DNA from: Fusobacterium varium
GTDB taxonomy: Bacteria > Fusobacteriota > Fusobacteriia > Fusobacteriales > Fusobacteriaceae
Reading direction: 5' to 3'
NCBI GenBank assembly: GCA_021531615.1
Contig: JADYUE010000016.1
Location: 1-40,470, forward strand
DNA: 40,470 nucleotides
Both the position numbers and the translations under genes were made by a program. Positions 7,297-16,833 of this stretch are shown in pieces; within the stretch, counting starts at the first letter, position 1; every line of letters starts with the position of its first letter. Below the pieces are notes generated by a model. The model saw only the letters and a list, made by a program, of their open reading frames with translations. It was not told the origin of the DNA and did no database searches.

Positions 7297-9807
7297 TTAA
7301 AATATTTTTGAAATCATTCCAAAACCAAATACTGGTCCTGTATGTGCCCCTATTGTTGCTCCAATTTCAAATCTTCCTCTATATTCCACTTTCTTAGAAC
7401 TTTCACCTGTATTTTTTATACCATCTGCATTTGCAAGTTCCTTATTAGTTCCTCCCCATGCAGTATATAAAATTACGCTATTTTTCTTACTTTCACCTTT
7501 GATAAGTTTCTCCATATATGAAAAGGCTCCTCTTTCTCCAAAAGTTTTAGTTTCCACAGTAACCTCTCCATTTTCAAGTTTTAATACAGATTTTACCTTT
7601 AGCAATCCACCAATTATTGATGATGCTCTTCCTATTCTTCCACCTTTTTCTAAAAAAGTCAAGTCATTTACAACAAAATATACTTTCATTTTTTCTTGCA
7701 TCTCATATAATCTCTCTAAAATTCCATCATAGCTTACACCTGATTTTACCATTTTAGCAGCTTCTAATACTTGATGTCCCAAAGCAAAAGTTACAGCTTT
7801 AGAGTCTACTATAGCTATATCTTCACCTCTTGAAAGCATACCTTTAGCCACTCTTGCAGCTTGTTGTGTTCCACTCAATCTACTAGAAATATGAATAGAA
7901 ATAATTTTTTTGTATCCTTTATTAAATAATTTTTCATACATCTCTTTAAACTCAGCAGGAGAAGGTTGAGAAGTTTTTGGTATTACTCCCTCTGTTAATA
8001 ATCTCTTCCAAAATTCTCTCTTGCTTATATCTACACCATCTCTATAATAGTTGTCATTTAACTTAATTTTCAATGGAATTATATTGATTCCTAAATCTCC
8101 AATAAACTCTTTTGTTAAATCAGATGTAGAATCTGTTACAATAGCAATCTCTGGCAGATCAGGATCTCTTTGCTCAATATAGATATAATATGGATAGTTT
8201 TCTTGCCCTGCTAAAAACTCATTGTATCTAATTCCTTTTACATCTCTAACAATCTTATTTGTTGCATCATTAGATTCTGCCCCAAGAACACTAAACACAT
8301 GAAGTGTATCATCATTTATATATGTATTATAAATATTAGAGATTAACTCTCCCATATCTTTAGATTTATGTCCTATTTTTCCATTAACTAAAGCTATGTA
8401 ATCTCCTACTTCAATTTGAATATCATCTACTTTTGTATTTCTAACAGCTTTTGTAATCTCAATAGATCTATTTTGAGCAGCTTGTTTAAGCACAGATTCA
8501 ATATTTTCAAATCTATTTTTAACTATGAAATGCCCCTCTAGCATACTCTTAGTTTCTAATACTATAACCTCTTTATTAGATCTTTCTGCTGCAATTTTAG
8601 CTGCTGAAATAATATTCTTGTTATTAGGTAAAATAATTATTTTTTCAGCTTCTATTTTCTTAATACCCTCTTCAATATCTGCAACACTTGGATTTTGAGT
8701 TTGTCCACCAATCAATACCCCTGTTGCACCAGTGTCTAAGAATAGTGTTCCTAATTCTTTGTTATCAACTATTGCAAAATAGGCAACTGGTGACGCATTT
8801 TCATTTCTTAAGAAAATCTTCTCTGTTGATTGTAGTTGATAATTTTCCTCTTCAGTTAAAAGAAGATTTTTATGCTGAATCTCCATATTTTCTATTTTTA
8901 TATTATTTAGATTTCCTAAAGCTCCAGCTATTTCAAGAACTTGTCCTGGATGATTTGTATGTATATGTGTCTTTGTCTTTTTAGAAGTTTGAGCACACAC
9001 CATCGAATCTCCTAATGACATAATTTTAGCTTTATACTCATTTAGATCAAAAGAACCAGACTCAATTATAAACTCTGTACAATATTTAAATTTAATATCT
9101 TCCATCTCATGAGTTACTTCTAATCTCTCTTTTCTATTTGCTCTAGATCTTACTATTCTTTCCAAATCCTTTAACATCTCTGGATCTGTAACAGATTTTT
9201 CAAATCCTTCTAGAACATAGAATATTCCTTTTCCACCAGCATCAACTACTCCAGCTTCTTTAAGCTTTGGTAGTTGATTTGGAGTATTTTCTACAGCTTC
9301 ATAAGCTACATTTTTTAGATGTACAAGGAACATAATAAAGTCATCTCTATCGCCTTGATATGCTACAGCCTCTTCAGCTACTCTTCTAATAACTGTAAGC
9401 ATTGTCCCTTCTACTGGCTCTGACACAGCTTGATATGCCTTTTCCTTTGCCATAACAAAAGCTTTTATAGTATCATCAACTGTGATCTCCTCTTTATCTC
9501 TTACTCCATTTAAAAATCCTTGAATTATTTGAGAAAGAATAGTTCCAGAGTTTCCTCTTGCTCCAAGTAAAATAGCCTCTGATACTATCTCTACAAGTTC
9601 ATTCATTGTAGGCTCGTGATTCATCTTAATTAACTCATTTTCAACTGATTGAAGAGTCATAGACATATTTGTTCCTGTATCTCCATCTGGAACAGGATAT
9701 ACATTCAAATCATTTAAAACGTCTGCATATTTTGAAAGCCATCTACTTGCTGCAATTAATAACTTTGTTAATCTTATAGAGTTAAGTACTTTTACCTCTA
9801 TTTTCAT
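7297..9807 (-). CDS. FakA-FakB (DAK2-DegV) fusion, fatty acid kinase-like
   Basis: A single 836-residue protein joining two usually separate partners. Residues 1-550 resemble FakA/YloV: the DAK2 ATP-binding motif YPVPDGDTGTN (37-47), LGARGNSGTILSQ (81-93) and a central domain including KTHIHTNHPGQ. Residues 553-836 are a complete DegV/FakB lipid-binding domain with VTDSTSDL (557-564), TSQPSPAEF (612-620) and the closing GAHTGPVFGFG. In Firmicutes FakB binds a free fatty acid and FakA phosphorylates it for phospholipid synthesis; the fusion would hold kinase and substrate carrier together. That activity is inferred. It is the last gene of the operon, 41 bases after the XRE-cupin regulator; pgpA, a phospholipid gene, lies in the same operon. 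Confidence 0.88.
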   Translation of the reverse strand: MKIEVKVLNSIRLTKLLIAASRWLSKYADVLNDLNVYPVPDGDTGTNMSMTLQSVENELIKMNHEPTMNELVEIVSEAILLGARGNSGTILSQIIQGFLNGVRDKEEITVDDTIKAFVMAKEKAYQAVSEPVEGTMLTVIRRVAEEAVAYQGDRDDFIMFLVHLKNVAYEAVENTPNQLPKLKEAGVVDAGGKGIFYVLEGFEKSVTDPEMLKDLERIVRSRANRKERLEVTHEMEDIKFKYCTEFIIESGSFDLNEYKAKIMSLGDSMVCAQTSKKTKTHIHTNHPGQVLEIAGALGNLNNIKIENMEIQHKNLLLTEEENYQLQSTEKIFLRNENASPVAYFAIVDNKELGTLFLDTGATGVLIGGQTQNPSVADIEEGIKKIEAEKIIILPNNKNIISAAKIAAERSNKEVIVLETKSMLEGHFIVKNRFENIESVLKQAAQNRSIEITKAVRNTKVDDIQIEVGDYIALVNGKIGHKSKDMGELISNIYNTYINDDTLHVFSVLGAESNDATNKIVRDVKGIRYNEFLAGQENYPYYIYIEQRDPDLPEIAIVTDSTSDLTKEFIGDLGINIIPLKIKLNDNYYRDGVDISKREFWKRLLTEGVIPKTSQPSPAEFKEMYEKLFNKGYKKIISIHISSRLSGTQQAARVAKGMLSRGEDIAIVDSKAVTFALGHQVLEAAKMVKSGVSYDGILERLYEMQEKMKVYFVVNDLTFLEKGGRIGRASSIIGGLLKVKSVLKLENGEVTVETKTFGERGAFSYMEKLIKGESKKNSVILYTAWGGTNKELANADGIKNTGESSKKVEYRGRFEIGATIGAHTGPVFGFGMISKIF

Positions 9808-9848
9808 ATATTTTTTACCTCCAAATAATCTCTTATTTTATTTTTTTA

Positions 9849-10400
9849 TTAAAATGTTGGAGGATTTACAACCCATATTGCTCTTGTCAATTTATCAGTG
9901 CTATTTTTAAATCTATGCTTTTGACTTGATTTAAAATATAGGCTATCTCCCTCATTTAGGCTATGTACAACTTCATCAATATACACATCTAGGCTACCTT
10001 CAAGTATAAAAATAAACTCCTCTCCATTATGTGTATAAAAACTTCTGCCACTTTCACCATTTGGTCCAATTTCATATAAGATTGGCTCCATTGTTTTATC
10101 AATATTTGAAGTAGTTAATAGTGCCATCTTTGTATTTGAATCAACACTTTCTATATATTTTCTCTCATTTCTTTTAACTACCTCCATGTTTTTAGTTTCC
10201 TCTTCATCTTCTATAAGGTAGCTAACTTTTACATCTAGTGATGTTGCAATTTTCTTTAAATTTTCAATAGAAGGAGAAGCCTTTCCTTGTTCTATTTGAG
10301 ATAAAAAACTGGCAGAAAGATCCACTCTTGAAGCCAATTCTCTCAAAGATAGTCCCTTATCATTTCTACTTTTTTTTATTCTTTCTCCTATACTACTCAT
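9849..10400 (-). CDS. XRE-family regulator with C-terminal cupin domain
   Basis: 183-residue DNA-binding regulator. Residues 6-61 form a lambda-repressor-like helix-turn-helix (SLRELASRVDLSASFLSQIEQGKASPS); residues about 105-180 form a cupin barrel (HNGEEFIFILEGSLDVYID and SLYFKSSQKHRFKN). This architecture is seen in regulators that sense small molecules, such as PuuR-like proteins. The ligand is unknown. The gene overlaps the end of cinA by eight bases and is 41 bases upstream of the FakA-FakB fusion, so it may regulate its own operon or lipid genes; this is inference. Confidence 0.9.
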   Translation of the reverse strand: MSSIGERIKKSRNDKGLSLRELASRVDLSASFLSQIEQGKASPSIENLKKIATSLDVKVSYLIEDEEETKNMEVVKRNERKYIESVDSNTKMALLTTSNIDKTMEPILYEIGPNGESGRSFYTHNGEEFIFILEGSLDVYIDEVVHSLNEGDSLYFKSSQKHRFKNSTDKLTRAIWVVNPPTF

Positions 10401-11607
10401 TACTCTCTCCTTTTTTTAATATTTTTATTAGGCTAAAAAGACTTTGCAACATTGCCCTTTCTCTAACTTTATTCCTTGATCCATTAAATATTTTTCTCTC
10501 TACATAAACTTTATCTTTTACTCTTATACCTATGTACACAAGTCCTACTGGCTTCTCTTGAGTTCCACCATCTGGTCCAGCTATTCCTGTTGTAGCAATA
10601 GCTATATCCGAATCTAGTCCTAGTACCATCTCTCTTGCAGTTTCCTCACTTACTGCACCATATTTTTCTAATGTTTCTTTTTTTACACCTAATCTCTTTA
10701 TCTTAGCTTCATTACTATAAGTAACTACTCCCTCTTTTAAAACAGATGATACTCCTGGAACATCTACTAGACGGCTAGCAATCATTCCACCTGTACAAGA
10801 TTCAGCAGTTGAAATATTCATTCCAAGATCTGTTACCATTTGAACTACTTTTTTCTCCAACCTATCTTCATCTTCTCCAAAAATGTACACGCCTATTTTA
10901 TTATATATCTTTTCTACTATTTTTTCTACTTTATTTTTATTACTTTCTGTGCTTTGTAGCCTTATTAAGATACCATAATTTTTTACAAGAAACTCATAGT
11001 ATATTCCATCTTCTGTAAAAAACTCACGTATAGACTCGTCTAATAGGGATTCTGCCATTCCAAAAGTTAGAACATCTTTTATATATATTCCATCTTTTAA
11101 AAGTTTTTTTTCTTTACTATACCAAGAGATAAATTTAGGAAACATATTATATAACTCTCTTGGCACTCCAGGAAATGCTGCTATTCCATCTATATAGATA
11201 GCTGGAGCCATTCCTACATCATTTTTAAAACTAACTGCCCCTTGAGGTTTCTCTACCTCTTTTACATTTATTTTTATAAAATTGATATTAGCTTTTTTAA
11301 ATTTTTCTTTTAATTCTGCTAACTCATCATCTTCTACTATAAGTGGTTTATTCAGATATTTTCCTATAGCTTCCTTTGTTATATCATCTATTGTTGGTCC
11401 TAATCCTCCAGACATTATTACTAGATCAACATTTTTTTTAGCATAATCTATGGCTTTTAAGATCTCATCCATAAAATCTCTTACAGTTATTTTAAATTCA
11501 ATCTCTATCCCATATTGATTTAACTCTTCTGCAATGTATAAACTATTTGTGTCTAACATTCCTCCATTAAGAAGTTCTGTTCCTACAAGAATTAAAGCTG
11601 CTTTCAT
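10393..11607 (-). CDS. cinA: CinA-type nicotinamide-nucleotide amidase/pyrophosphatase
   Basis: 404 residues. The N-terminal half is a molybdopterin-binding-like (MoCF/COG1058) domain with SGGLGPTIDD (66-75), which in characterised CinA proteins is an ADP-ribose or NAD-related pyrophosphatase. The C-terminal half is the PncC amidase domain with STAESCTGGMIASRL (266-280) and TGIAGPDGG, which deamidates nicotinamide mononucleotide. Both halves appear intact, so pyridine-nucleotide salvage is likely. The gene was historically tied to competence, but no competence genes are nearby. It lies 12 bases after pgpA. Confidence 0.92.
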   Translation of the reverse strand: MKAALILVGTELLNGGMLDTNSLYIAEELNQYGIEIEFKITVRDFMDEILKAIDYAKKNVDLVIMSGGLGPTIDDITKEAIGKYLNKPLIVEDDELAELKEKFKKANINFIKINVKEVEKPQGAVSFKNDVGMAPAIYIDGIAAFPGVPRELYNMFPKFISWYSKEKKLLKDGIYIKDVLTFGMAESLLDESIREFFTEDGIYYEFLVKNYGILIRLQSTESNKNKVEKIVEKIYNKIGVYIFGEDEDRLEKKVVQMVTDLGMNISTAESCTGGMIASRLVDVPGVSSVLKEGVVTYSNEAKIKRLGVKKETLEKYGAVSEETAREMVLGLDSDIAIATTGIAGPDGGTQEKPVGLVYIGIRVKDKVYVERKIFNGSRNKVRERAMLQSLFSLIKILKKGESNE

Positions 11608-11619
11608 TTGAAATGCCCC

Positions 11620-12123
11620 CTAAAAAAATATAGTCCAAATACATACTAATAAAAAATTTCCTATTATTCCTGCTAAGAAATCATCTAAAACTACCCCCAC
11701 TCCATGTGGAAAATTTTGTGATTTATCTATTGGTCCAAGCTTTGTAATATCAAAAAATCTAAATATTACAAAGGCAAGTGCCATAGCTATCATATTTTTA
11801 GATGCTCCAACAGGATTTATTAAAAATAGCGTAGTTAAGTATCCTAGAACCTCATCTATTACAACATTTTGAGGATCTTTTTTCTTAAATATATCTCTTT
11901 CACAAATATCACAAACATATACTGCAACAGCAAAAAATGTGATTAAAAACATAAAATAAAATGAATTATATACCATATTATTAGGGAAAAATCTTCTAAT
12001 ATATGATAGCAATATGAAAACTGGTATTCCTCCTAAAGTCCCAAAAGTTCCCGGTGCTTTTGGAAGATCTCCCAATCCAAACCAAGTTCCTAAATCTCTT
12101 ATAATCTTTTTATTTTTGTCCAA
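11620..12123 (-). CDS. pgpA: Phosphatidylglycerophosphatase A
   Basis: 167-residue membrane protein with four hydrophobic stretches. It removes phosphate from phosphatidylglycerol-phosphate, the last step in phosphatidylglycerol synthesis. Family motifs are GLGDLPKAPGTFGT (17-30), NVVIDEVLGYL, PIDKSQNFPHGVGVVLDDFLAG. Length is normal. The start codon follows the U32 gene stop by two bases, and cinA follows by 12 bases. A FakA-FakB fusion in the same operon fits a lipid theme. Confidence 0.93.
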   Translation of the reverse strand: MDKNKKIIRDLGTWFGLGDLPKAPGTFGTLGGIPVFILLSYIRRFFPNNMVYNSFYFMFLITFFAVAVYVCDICERDIFKKKDPQNVVIDEVLGYLTTLFLINPVGASKNMIAMALAFVIFRFFDITKLGPIDKSQNFPHGVGVVLDDFLAGIIGNFLLVCIWTIFF

Positions 12124-12125
12124 TT

Positions 12126-14288
12126 TTAATATACCCCCCTTTCATAGTTGTAAGCACGGTATACTCCATTTCTGTCTCTCATTCCTTGTAATATCTCTCT
12201 AACTTCATCAGGAGTTTCAATGGTAAATTCAAGTACAACCTCATCTATAAATAGATCTGGCAGCTTTTTCATATCGTTTAAGATATTAAGAGGTTTTTCG
12301 AAGAAAATCTCACTGTTTCCAATTCTATTTTGTACCACTGTAAAACTATCTCCCTCAACATTAGTTATCTTTTCTCTATTTTTTCCAAGAATATCAATTT
12401 CAATATACATTCCCTTTAATCTTGAGTATCCTAAGATAGCTTTTTTAAGAGATGTTCCCCCTATCTCTTTTATTCTTTCAAAACTTAACTCTGGAGATAG
12501 AATAACAGTTTCAACACCTTTTATTTTTCCAAGTTCCTCTACTGTATATCTATTAGAGATATTCAAGTTCCAGTTAACTATAATCTTATCACTTTTATTT
12601 TCTAAAACTTGATATAAATTTGAGGCTAAATTACTATTTAAATCTTGCTCATTTAAAGCTCCCTCTCTAGCTATATCAAATCCTCTATTATAGATTTTTT
12701 CTATTCCAAACTCCTCTACAACTTTTCTTTGAGAAGCAGTTGAAACTATTGCAGATATAACTACATCCCTCTTCTCCTCTGACAATTTAGGAAGTTGATA
12801 TCTTACACCTGCTTTTCTTCTATAACTTTCAACTAGCTTTTCTTCCAATTCAACAAGGGCATCTCTTCTTAAAGATTTAATTACAGATACAGGAAGAAAA
12901 ATCCCATCTGAAATATATGTTTCTACTTCATTTAAAACAAATGTACTATCTCCTGTTTCCATAAGTTTATCTTTAATATCTTGAGATGTAACAGCTTTCT
13001 TACTAGCTTTTTCTATAACAGTATCTCCTACTTTTTCAACAATAATTTTTTTACCATTGTTATTTAAAGCTTCTAAAACTATATATGGATTTTTTCCAAG
13101 TTCAGCAAAGAATTTAGCTTTTATTCCAAATTTTTGATCTTGTTTCTTTAATTTTAACTCTATATTATCATTGATCTCTTTAGCAAAACTTTTGAATACA
13201 TATTTACTTCCTCTTGGCACGTCTTTTAAAATTATAGCTTCTCCCACTTCAGCAGATTTTCTCTTATCTCTTGAGTTCTTTATCTCAATTTTATTAAGAT
13301 ATCCTCCACCAAGCTTTTCAAAATCTTTAGATAGATATATTATTCCATCACCAAGAACAACTCTATCTTTTAATTTTAACTCTTTACCAAAAACTATTCC
13401 TATCTCTTTTCCAAGATTATATGAGTAATTTTTATTTATAATTCTATTATCTGCACCATTAAAATATCCTTTGCTATACCCTCTATTAAATATTTCAGAC
13501 ACATTTTCTTGAACTTTTTCTCCATCTATAAGATTTTTATAATATCCTACTGTTTCAAAAACATAATTAGGATCTTTCATTCTTCCTTCTACTTTTATGC
13601 TTTCTATTCCAATAGATTTTAATTTTTGTATCTCATCATATCCATAAAGTTGATCTTTTGGACTTAATAGATACCCTTTCTTTCCTGTACTATCTGTATA
13701 CTCTTTTCTACATGGTTGAGCACACATTCCTCTATTTCCACTTCTACTTCCTATAAAACTACTCATATAGCAGTTTCCAGAATAACAGATACACAATGCA
13801 CCAGATACAAAGATTTCAAGCTCTATGCTTGTATTCTCTCTTATCTTTTTTATCTCTTCAAAAGTCATCTCTCTAGGAAGTACAACTCTTTTAAATCCTA
13901 ATTTTCTAAGATATTCAGCTTCTACATGATTCCCTACTGTCATTTGAGTACTACCGTGAAACTCAATCTCTGGAAAATTCTCTTTCAGATATCTAAAATA
14001 TCCTAAATCTTGAACAATAATTGCATCAAGCCCATGTTCATACAATACCTTTACATTTTCATAGAGAAACTCCATCTCTTTTTCCATCATAATAGTATTC
14101 AAAGTAAGAAATATTCTCACTCCTCTTTTATGTGCATAATCTAAAGCTTCTTTATATTCATCTAAAGTGAAATTCTCTGCATTTCTTCTAGCACCAAATC
14201 CCTTTAATCCCATATAGATCTCTTGTGCCCCTGCTTTTACAGCAGCATAAAATCTCTCCATATTTCCTGCTGGAGCTACTATTTTCAT
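12126..14288 (-). CDS. U32 family peptidase-like protein (RlhA/TrhP type RNA hydroxylation factor)
   Basis: 720 residues. The N-terminal half is the U32 fold, with the cysteine cluster SGALCICYSGNCYMSS (162-177) and GNRGMCAQPCRKEY (184-197). Cysteines at 168, 173, 189 and 193 are well placed to bind an iron-sulfur cluster or metal. Although named peptidases, studied members RlhA (23S rRNA C2501) and TrhP (tRNA U34) take part in prephenate-dependent RNA hydroxylation. The length and long C-terminal extension are closer to RlhA (about 650 residues) than TrhP (about 450), but the assignment is uncertain. Located 14 bases after coaE and two bases before pgpA. Confidence 0.85.
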   Translation of the reverse strand: MKIVAPAGNMERFYAAVKAGAQEIYMGLKGFGARRNAENFTLDEYKEALDYAHKRGVRIFLTLNTIMMEKEMEFLYENVKVLYEHGLDAIIVQDLGYFRYLKENFPEIEFHGSTQMTVGNHVEAEYLRKLGFKRVVLPREMTFEEIKKIRENTSIELEIFVSGALCICYSGNCYMSSFIGSRSGNRGMCAQPCRKEYTDSTGKKGYLLSPKDQLYGYDEIQKLKSIGIESIKVEGRMKDPNYVFETVGYYKNLIDGEKVQENVSEIFNRGYSKGYFNGADNRIINKNYSYNLGKEIGIVFGKELKLKDRVVLGDGIIYLSKDFEKLGGGYLNKIEIKNSRDKRKSAEVGEAIILKDVPRGSKYVFKSFAKEINDNIELKLKKQDQKFGIKAKFFAELGKNPYIVLEALNNNGKKIIVEKVGDTVIEKASKKAVTSQDIKDKLMETGDSTFVLNEVETYISDGIFLPVSVIKSLRRDALVELEEKLVESYRRKAGVRYQLPKLSEEKRDVVISAIVSTASQRKVVEEFGIEKIYNRGFDIAREGALNEQDLNSNLASNLYQVLENKSDKIIVNWNLNISNRYTVEELGKIKGVETVILSPELSFERIKEIGGTSLKKAILGYSRLKGMYIEIDILGKNREKITNVEGDSFTVVQNRIGNSEIFFEKPLNILNDMKKLPDLFIDEVVLEFTIETPDEVREILQGMRDRNGVYRAYNYERGVY

Positions 14289-14302
14289 CTTCTACCTCTC
14301 AT

Positions 14303-14896
14303 TTATTTTTTTTGTAGATTATAGTATACCACATTTACATTATTTTTTAAATCTTCCAAAGTGCAATTATTATTTATAATAATATCTGCTTTATCTATTT
14401 TGTCACTCATACTCATCTGTGATTCAATAATTCTCTCAGCTAAATCTATTCCATGTCTATCTCTTTTCATCATTCTTTCTAGCTGCACTCTTTTACTTAT
14501 ATAAACCACTATTACTGTATCACATAGGTTTTCCATTCCAGCCTCAAACAATAGAGGAATATCAAATATTACAATCTCATCTTCTTTAGTATTTTCTTTT
14601 TTATTTTTAAATACCTCTATAACTTGTGGATGAAGAAGTTCATTTAATTGTTTTAATTTATCCTTTTCTAAAAATGCTCTCTCTCTCATTTTTTTTCTTG
14701 AGATATTTCCATTTTCATCTAAAATTTCATTTCCAAATATCTCAATTATTTTAGCTACATTTTCCTCTTTTTCACTTAACTCTTTTGCTACTACATCAGC
14801 ATCTAATACCTCTGCTCCAAACTCTCTAAAATAATTGCTTACAGTTGATTTTCCACTAGCAATTCCACCAGTAAGACCTACTATCATTTTTTCCAC
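14303..14896 (-). CDS. coaE: Dephospho-CoA kinase
   Basis: Phosphorylates the 3' hydroxyl of dephospho-CoA in the last step of coenzyme A synthesis. GLTGGIASGKSTV (7-19) is the P-loop, followed by LDADVVAKEL and FDIPLLFEAGM, both typical of CoaE. Length 197 is normal. It is the first gene of the operon to fakAB, with a promoter at 14955-14983. Confidence 0.95.
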   Translation of the reverse strand: MEKMIVGLTGGIASGKSTVSNYFREFGAEVLDADVVAKELSEKEENVAKIIEIFGNEILDENGNISRKKMRERAFLEKDKLKQLNELLHPQVIEVFKNKKENTKEDEIVIFDIPLLFEAGMENLCDTVIVVYISKRVQLERMMKRDRHGIDLAERIIESQMSMSDKIDKADIIINNNCTLEDLKNNVNVVYYNLQKK

Positions 14897-14954
14897 CCTC
14901 TTTTTAAGTATATATGTAACTATTTATGTTATCTATAAGATTTTCCTCACTAAT

Positions 14955-14983
14955 ATTTTAACTGAAATTTTACTTTCTGTAAA
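14955..14983 (-). promoter_or_regulatory. Promoter of the coaE operon
   Basis: Minus strand: TTTACA (14983-14978), 17-base spacer, TAAAAT (14960-14955), about 60 bases before the coaE ATG. Confidence 0.55.
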
Positions 14984-14995
14984 GTTTATTCAAAC

Positions 14996-15029
14996 AAAAA
15001 AAGAACTGAAAATTCATTCAGTTCTCTCT
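14996..15029 (-). terminator. Terminator after the flavin reductase gene
   Basis: AGAACTGAA and TTCAGTTCT form a nine-bp perfect stem with a six-base loop. On the minus strand it is followed by TTTTTTTG. It lies about 20 bases after the stop codon at 15050. Confidence 0.85.
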
Positions 15030-15049
15030 TTTTATATGCTTTTTTAATT

Positions 15050-15580
15050 TTAATCTTTTACAAGAATTTTTTCTATTTCTGCTATATAGATAAGGTGATA
15101 TCCTCCACCCTCTCCATTTGCATTATTTTCTCCACCATACCATTTTCCTGCAAATTCAGAATCCATAAAATCTTCAGGTCTAAGAGGAGTAGTACAAAGT
15201 TTTCTACAAGTAAAACTCATTCTTGCTTCTTCAAAGTAAGGAGTCTCTCCATCATGTGCTACTGTAAATTCACATTTTGCTATTTTATCTTCATCTCTTC
15301 CTGAAACTACTCCACAATATGCAAGTTTTTTCTTGAAAGATGGATCAAAAACTGTTAATGAGAATGTATCTGCTGCCTCTAAAAATTCATAAGTGTATCT
15401 TTCAGGACGTACTGCTACAAAAACAACATCCTTTTTCCACATTACTCCAAATCCACCCCAACCAACAGTCATTGTGTTTACTTTTCCTTCTTTTTCTGCT
15501 GTCATTAAAAACCAATCTTTTGCAAAAAGATTAAAAGTATTTTCTTTTAACTCAGCAGGTTTAATTTCATGAAATGCCAT
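15050..15580 (-). CDS. Flavin reductase family protein (FMN-binding split barrel)
   Basis: 176-residue cytosolic flavoprotein. It has the flavin-reductase-like layout: MTAEKEGKVNTMTVGWGGFGVMWKKDVVFVAVRPERYTYE near the N-terminus matches the flavin-binding split barrel. The reaction is unspecified; members reduce FMN or use it to modify small molecules. It has a GGAGGAAAG ribosome site and lies 26 bases after the opine-dehydrogenase-like gene, so the two share a transcript from the LysR-linked promoter and probably a pathway. Terminator follows directly. Confidence 0.85.
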   Translation of the reverse strand: MAFHEIKPAELKENTFNLFAKDWFLMTAEKEGKVNTMTVGWGGFGVMWKKDVVFVAVRPERYTYEFLEAADTFSLTVFDPSFKKKLAYCGVVSGRDEDKIAKCEFTVAHDGETPYFEEARMSFTCRKLCTTPLRPEDFMDSEFAGKWYGGENNANGEGGGYHLIYIAEIEKILVKD

Positions 15581-15606
15581 AATTACTTTCCTCCATATTT
15601 CTAATT

Positions 15607-16689
15607 TTATCCTTCATATAAATAAGTTTTTAATTGCTCAATATTCATTCCTGAAAGTCCTAATTCTTCCACAGTTCTTCCTGTTTTACGGCAATCTTGC
15701 CCCATAGCTATGCTTCCTATAGTGATAAGAGCATCCATTATAGGAGTTTCAACTCCAGTTAATTTAGCAATTACGCTCCAACCTACTAAACCAAATGGAA
15801 TATCTTCTGTAAAGTATCTATTTTTTAAACCATCAGGTCCTTTGATTTTTCCAAATTGCTCATTTTTTGTAATAGCTTCATAGATATTTGTTTTTACACT
15901 TCCTGAAGATCCAAGAGCATCTACTACAGAAATAGCTTTATATCCAAGTTTTTTCATAATATTCATTCTTTCTTCATCAAGAGCTTCTGTTACTGTTCCT
16001 ACACAAGGAGTAATTCCTTCTTTATAGAACCAAAACTCACCTTTCATAAGCTCTATTCTTCCAGCATTCATTATACATCCTGGCACATGAACAACAGGAT
16101 TTAGAGTAAATAATCCACTTTCTATTACACTTTCACTTGCAGATACAGGATAGAATTTTTTAAGTTCTTCTATAACTTCAGCTGTTTTCTTAGCTGGCAT
16201 AACTCCTGTTTTTAAAGGAGAGTGTACTCCCATTACCATTGATTCTCCTGGTCCCATAAGTCTTGTATCATATGGTAGTGTATATGATTCAGCAAATGCT
16301 ACATCTTTTTTTATACCTTTTTGTTTCATCTTGTTCCAGAAAATAAGTGAACCAAATGTTCCTGCAAGAATTAAAACTATTTGCCCATCTTCTAAATGAT
16401 CTATAAGAAGATCTGCATAATAACTATGTCCAAATGCTGGAACTGCAATAACTATATATTTTACACCTTTTATAGCTTCAACAATATCTGTTGTAACCAT
16501 TGCAAGATTTCCTATTCCTTCTCCTAAAGCTCCATGTTGAACTATTTGTTTTGTTTCAAAAACTTTTTGCATCTTCCCTGCAAATTTTGCATCTTCAAAC
16601 ATACGTACTTCAAAACCTCTTCTTGCAAAATCTGCTGCTGCTGCATGTGCTCCATTTCCTCCACCTAAAACCGCTACTAATTCAGCCAT
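15607..16689 (-). CDS. NAD/NADP octopine/nopaline dehydrogenase-family protein
   Basis: About 360 residues. N-terminal Rossmann fold with VAVLGGGNGAHAAAADFARRG, then an octopine-dehydrogenase C-terminal domain with NPVVHVPGCIMNAG, whose histidine matches the catalytic His region. Enzymes of this family reductively join an amino acid and a keto acid (opines), and some bacterial relatives act on other imines. The substrate is unknown. Start chosen is ATG at 16689 because AAGGAGTG lies eight bases upstream; a GTG at 16698 sits inside that ribosome site. Divergent from a LysR gene with an operator-like region between, so it is probably its target. Confidence 0.85.
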   Translation of the reverse strand: MAELVAVLGGGNGAHAAAADFARRGFEVRMFEDAKFAGKMQKVFETKQIVQHGALGEGIGNLAMVTTDIVEAIKGVKYIVIAVPAFGHSYYADLLIDHLEDGQIVLILAGTFGSLIFWNKMKQKGIKKDVAFAESYTLPYDTRLMGPGESMVMGVHSPLKTGVMPAKKTAEVIEELKKFYPVSASESVIESGLFTLNPVVHVPGCIMNAGRIELMKGEFWFYKEGITPCVGTVTEALDEERMNIMKKLGYKAISVVDALGSSGSVKTNIYEAITKNEQFGKIKGPDGLKNRYFTEDIPFGLVGWSVIAKLTGVETPIMDALITIGSIAMGQDCRKTGRTVEELGLSGMNIEQLKTYLYEG

Positions 16690-16756
16690 TAAAATCACTC
16701 CTTAGTATAAAATGTTCAATATTCCTACTGTTTTTTTAGCTTTTTATATTTTAGCA

Positions 16757-16813
16757 TTGAAAAAATATTTTGTATAATCTATAATCTATATATCATATTA
16801 TATGATTATAGAT
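16757..16813 (+). promoter_or_regulatory. LysR promoter and dyad operator region
   Basis: Plus-strand promoter: TTGAAA (16757-16762), 17-base spacer, TATAAT (16780-16785). Overlapping it are a perfect ten-bp inverted repeat ATCTATAATC/GATTATAGAT (16777-16786 and 16804-16813) and a second dyad ATCATAT/ATATGAT (16792-16798 and 16800-16806). A dyad between a LysR gene and its divergent target is the usual place for the regulator to bind. Confidence 0.6.
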
Positions 16814-16833
16814 ATAAGGGGAGAAAGATAAGG

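Noticed and set aside
12220-12612. Plus-strand frame opposite the U32 gene (and similar antisense frames elsewhere)
   Set aside because: Lies inside a conserved gene, with no ribosome site and biased low-complexity composition; a shadow frame.
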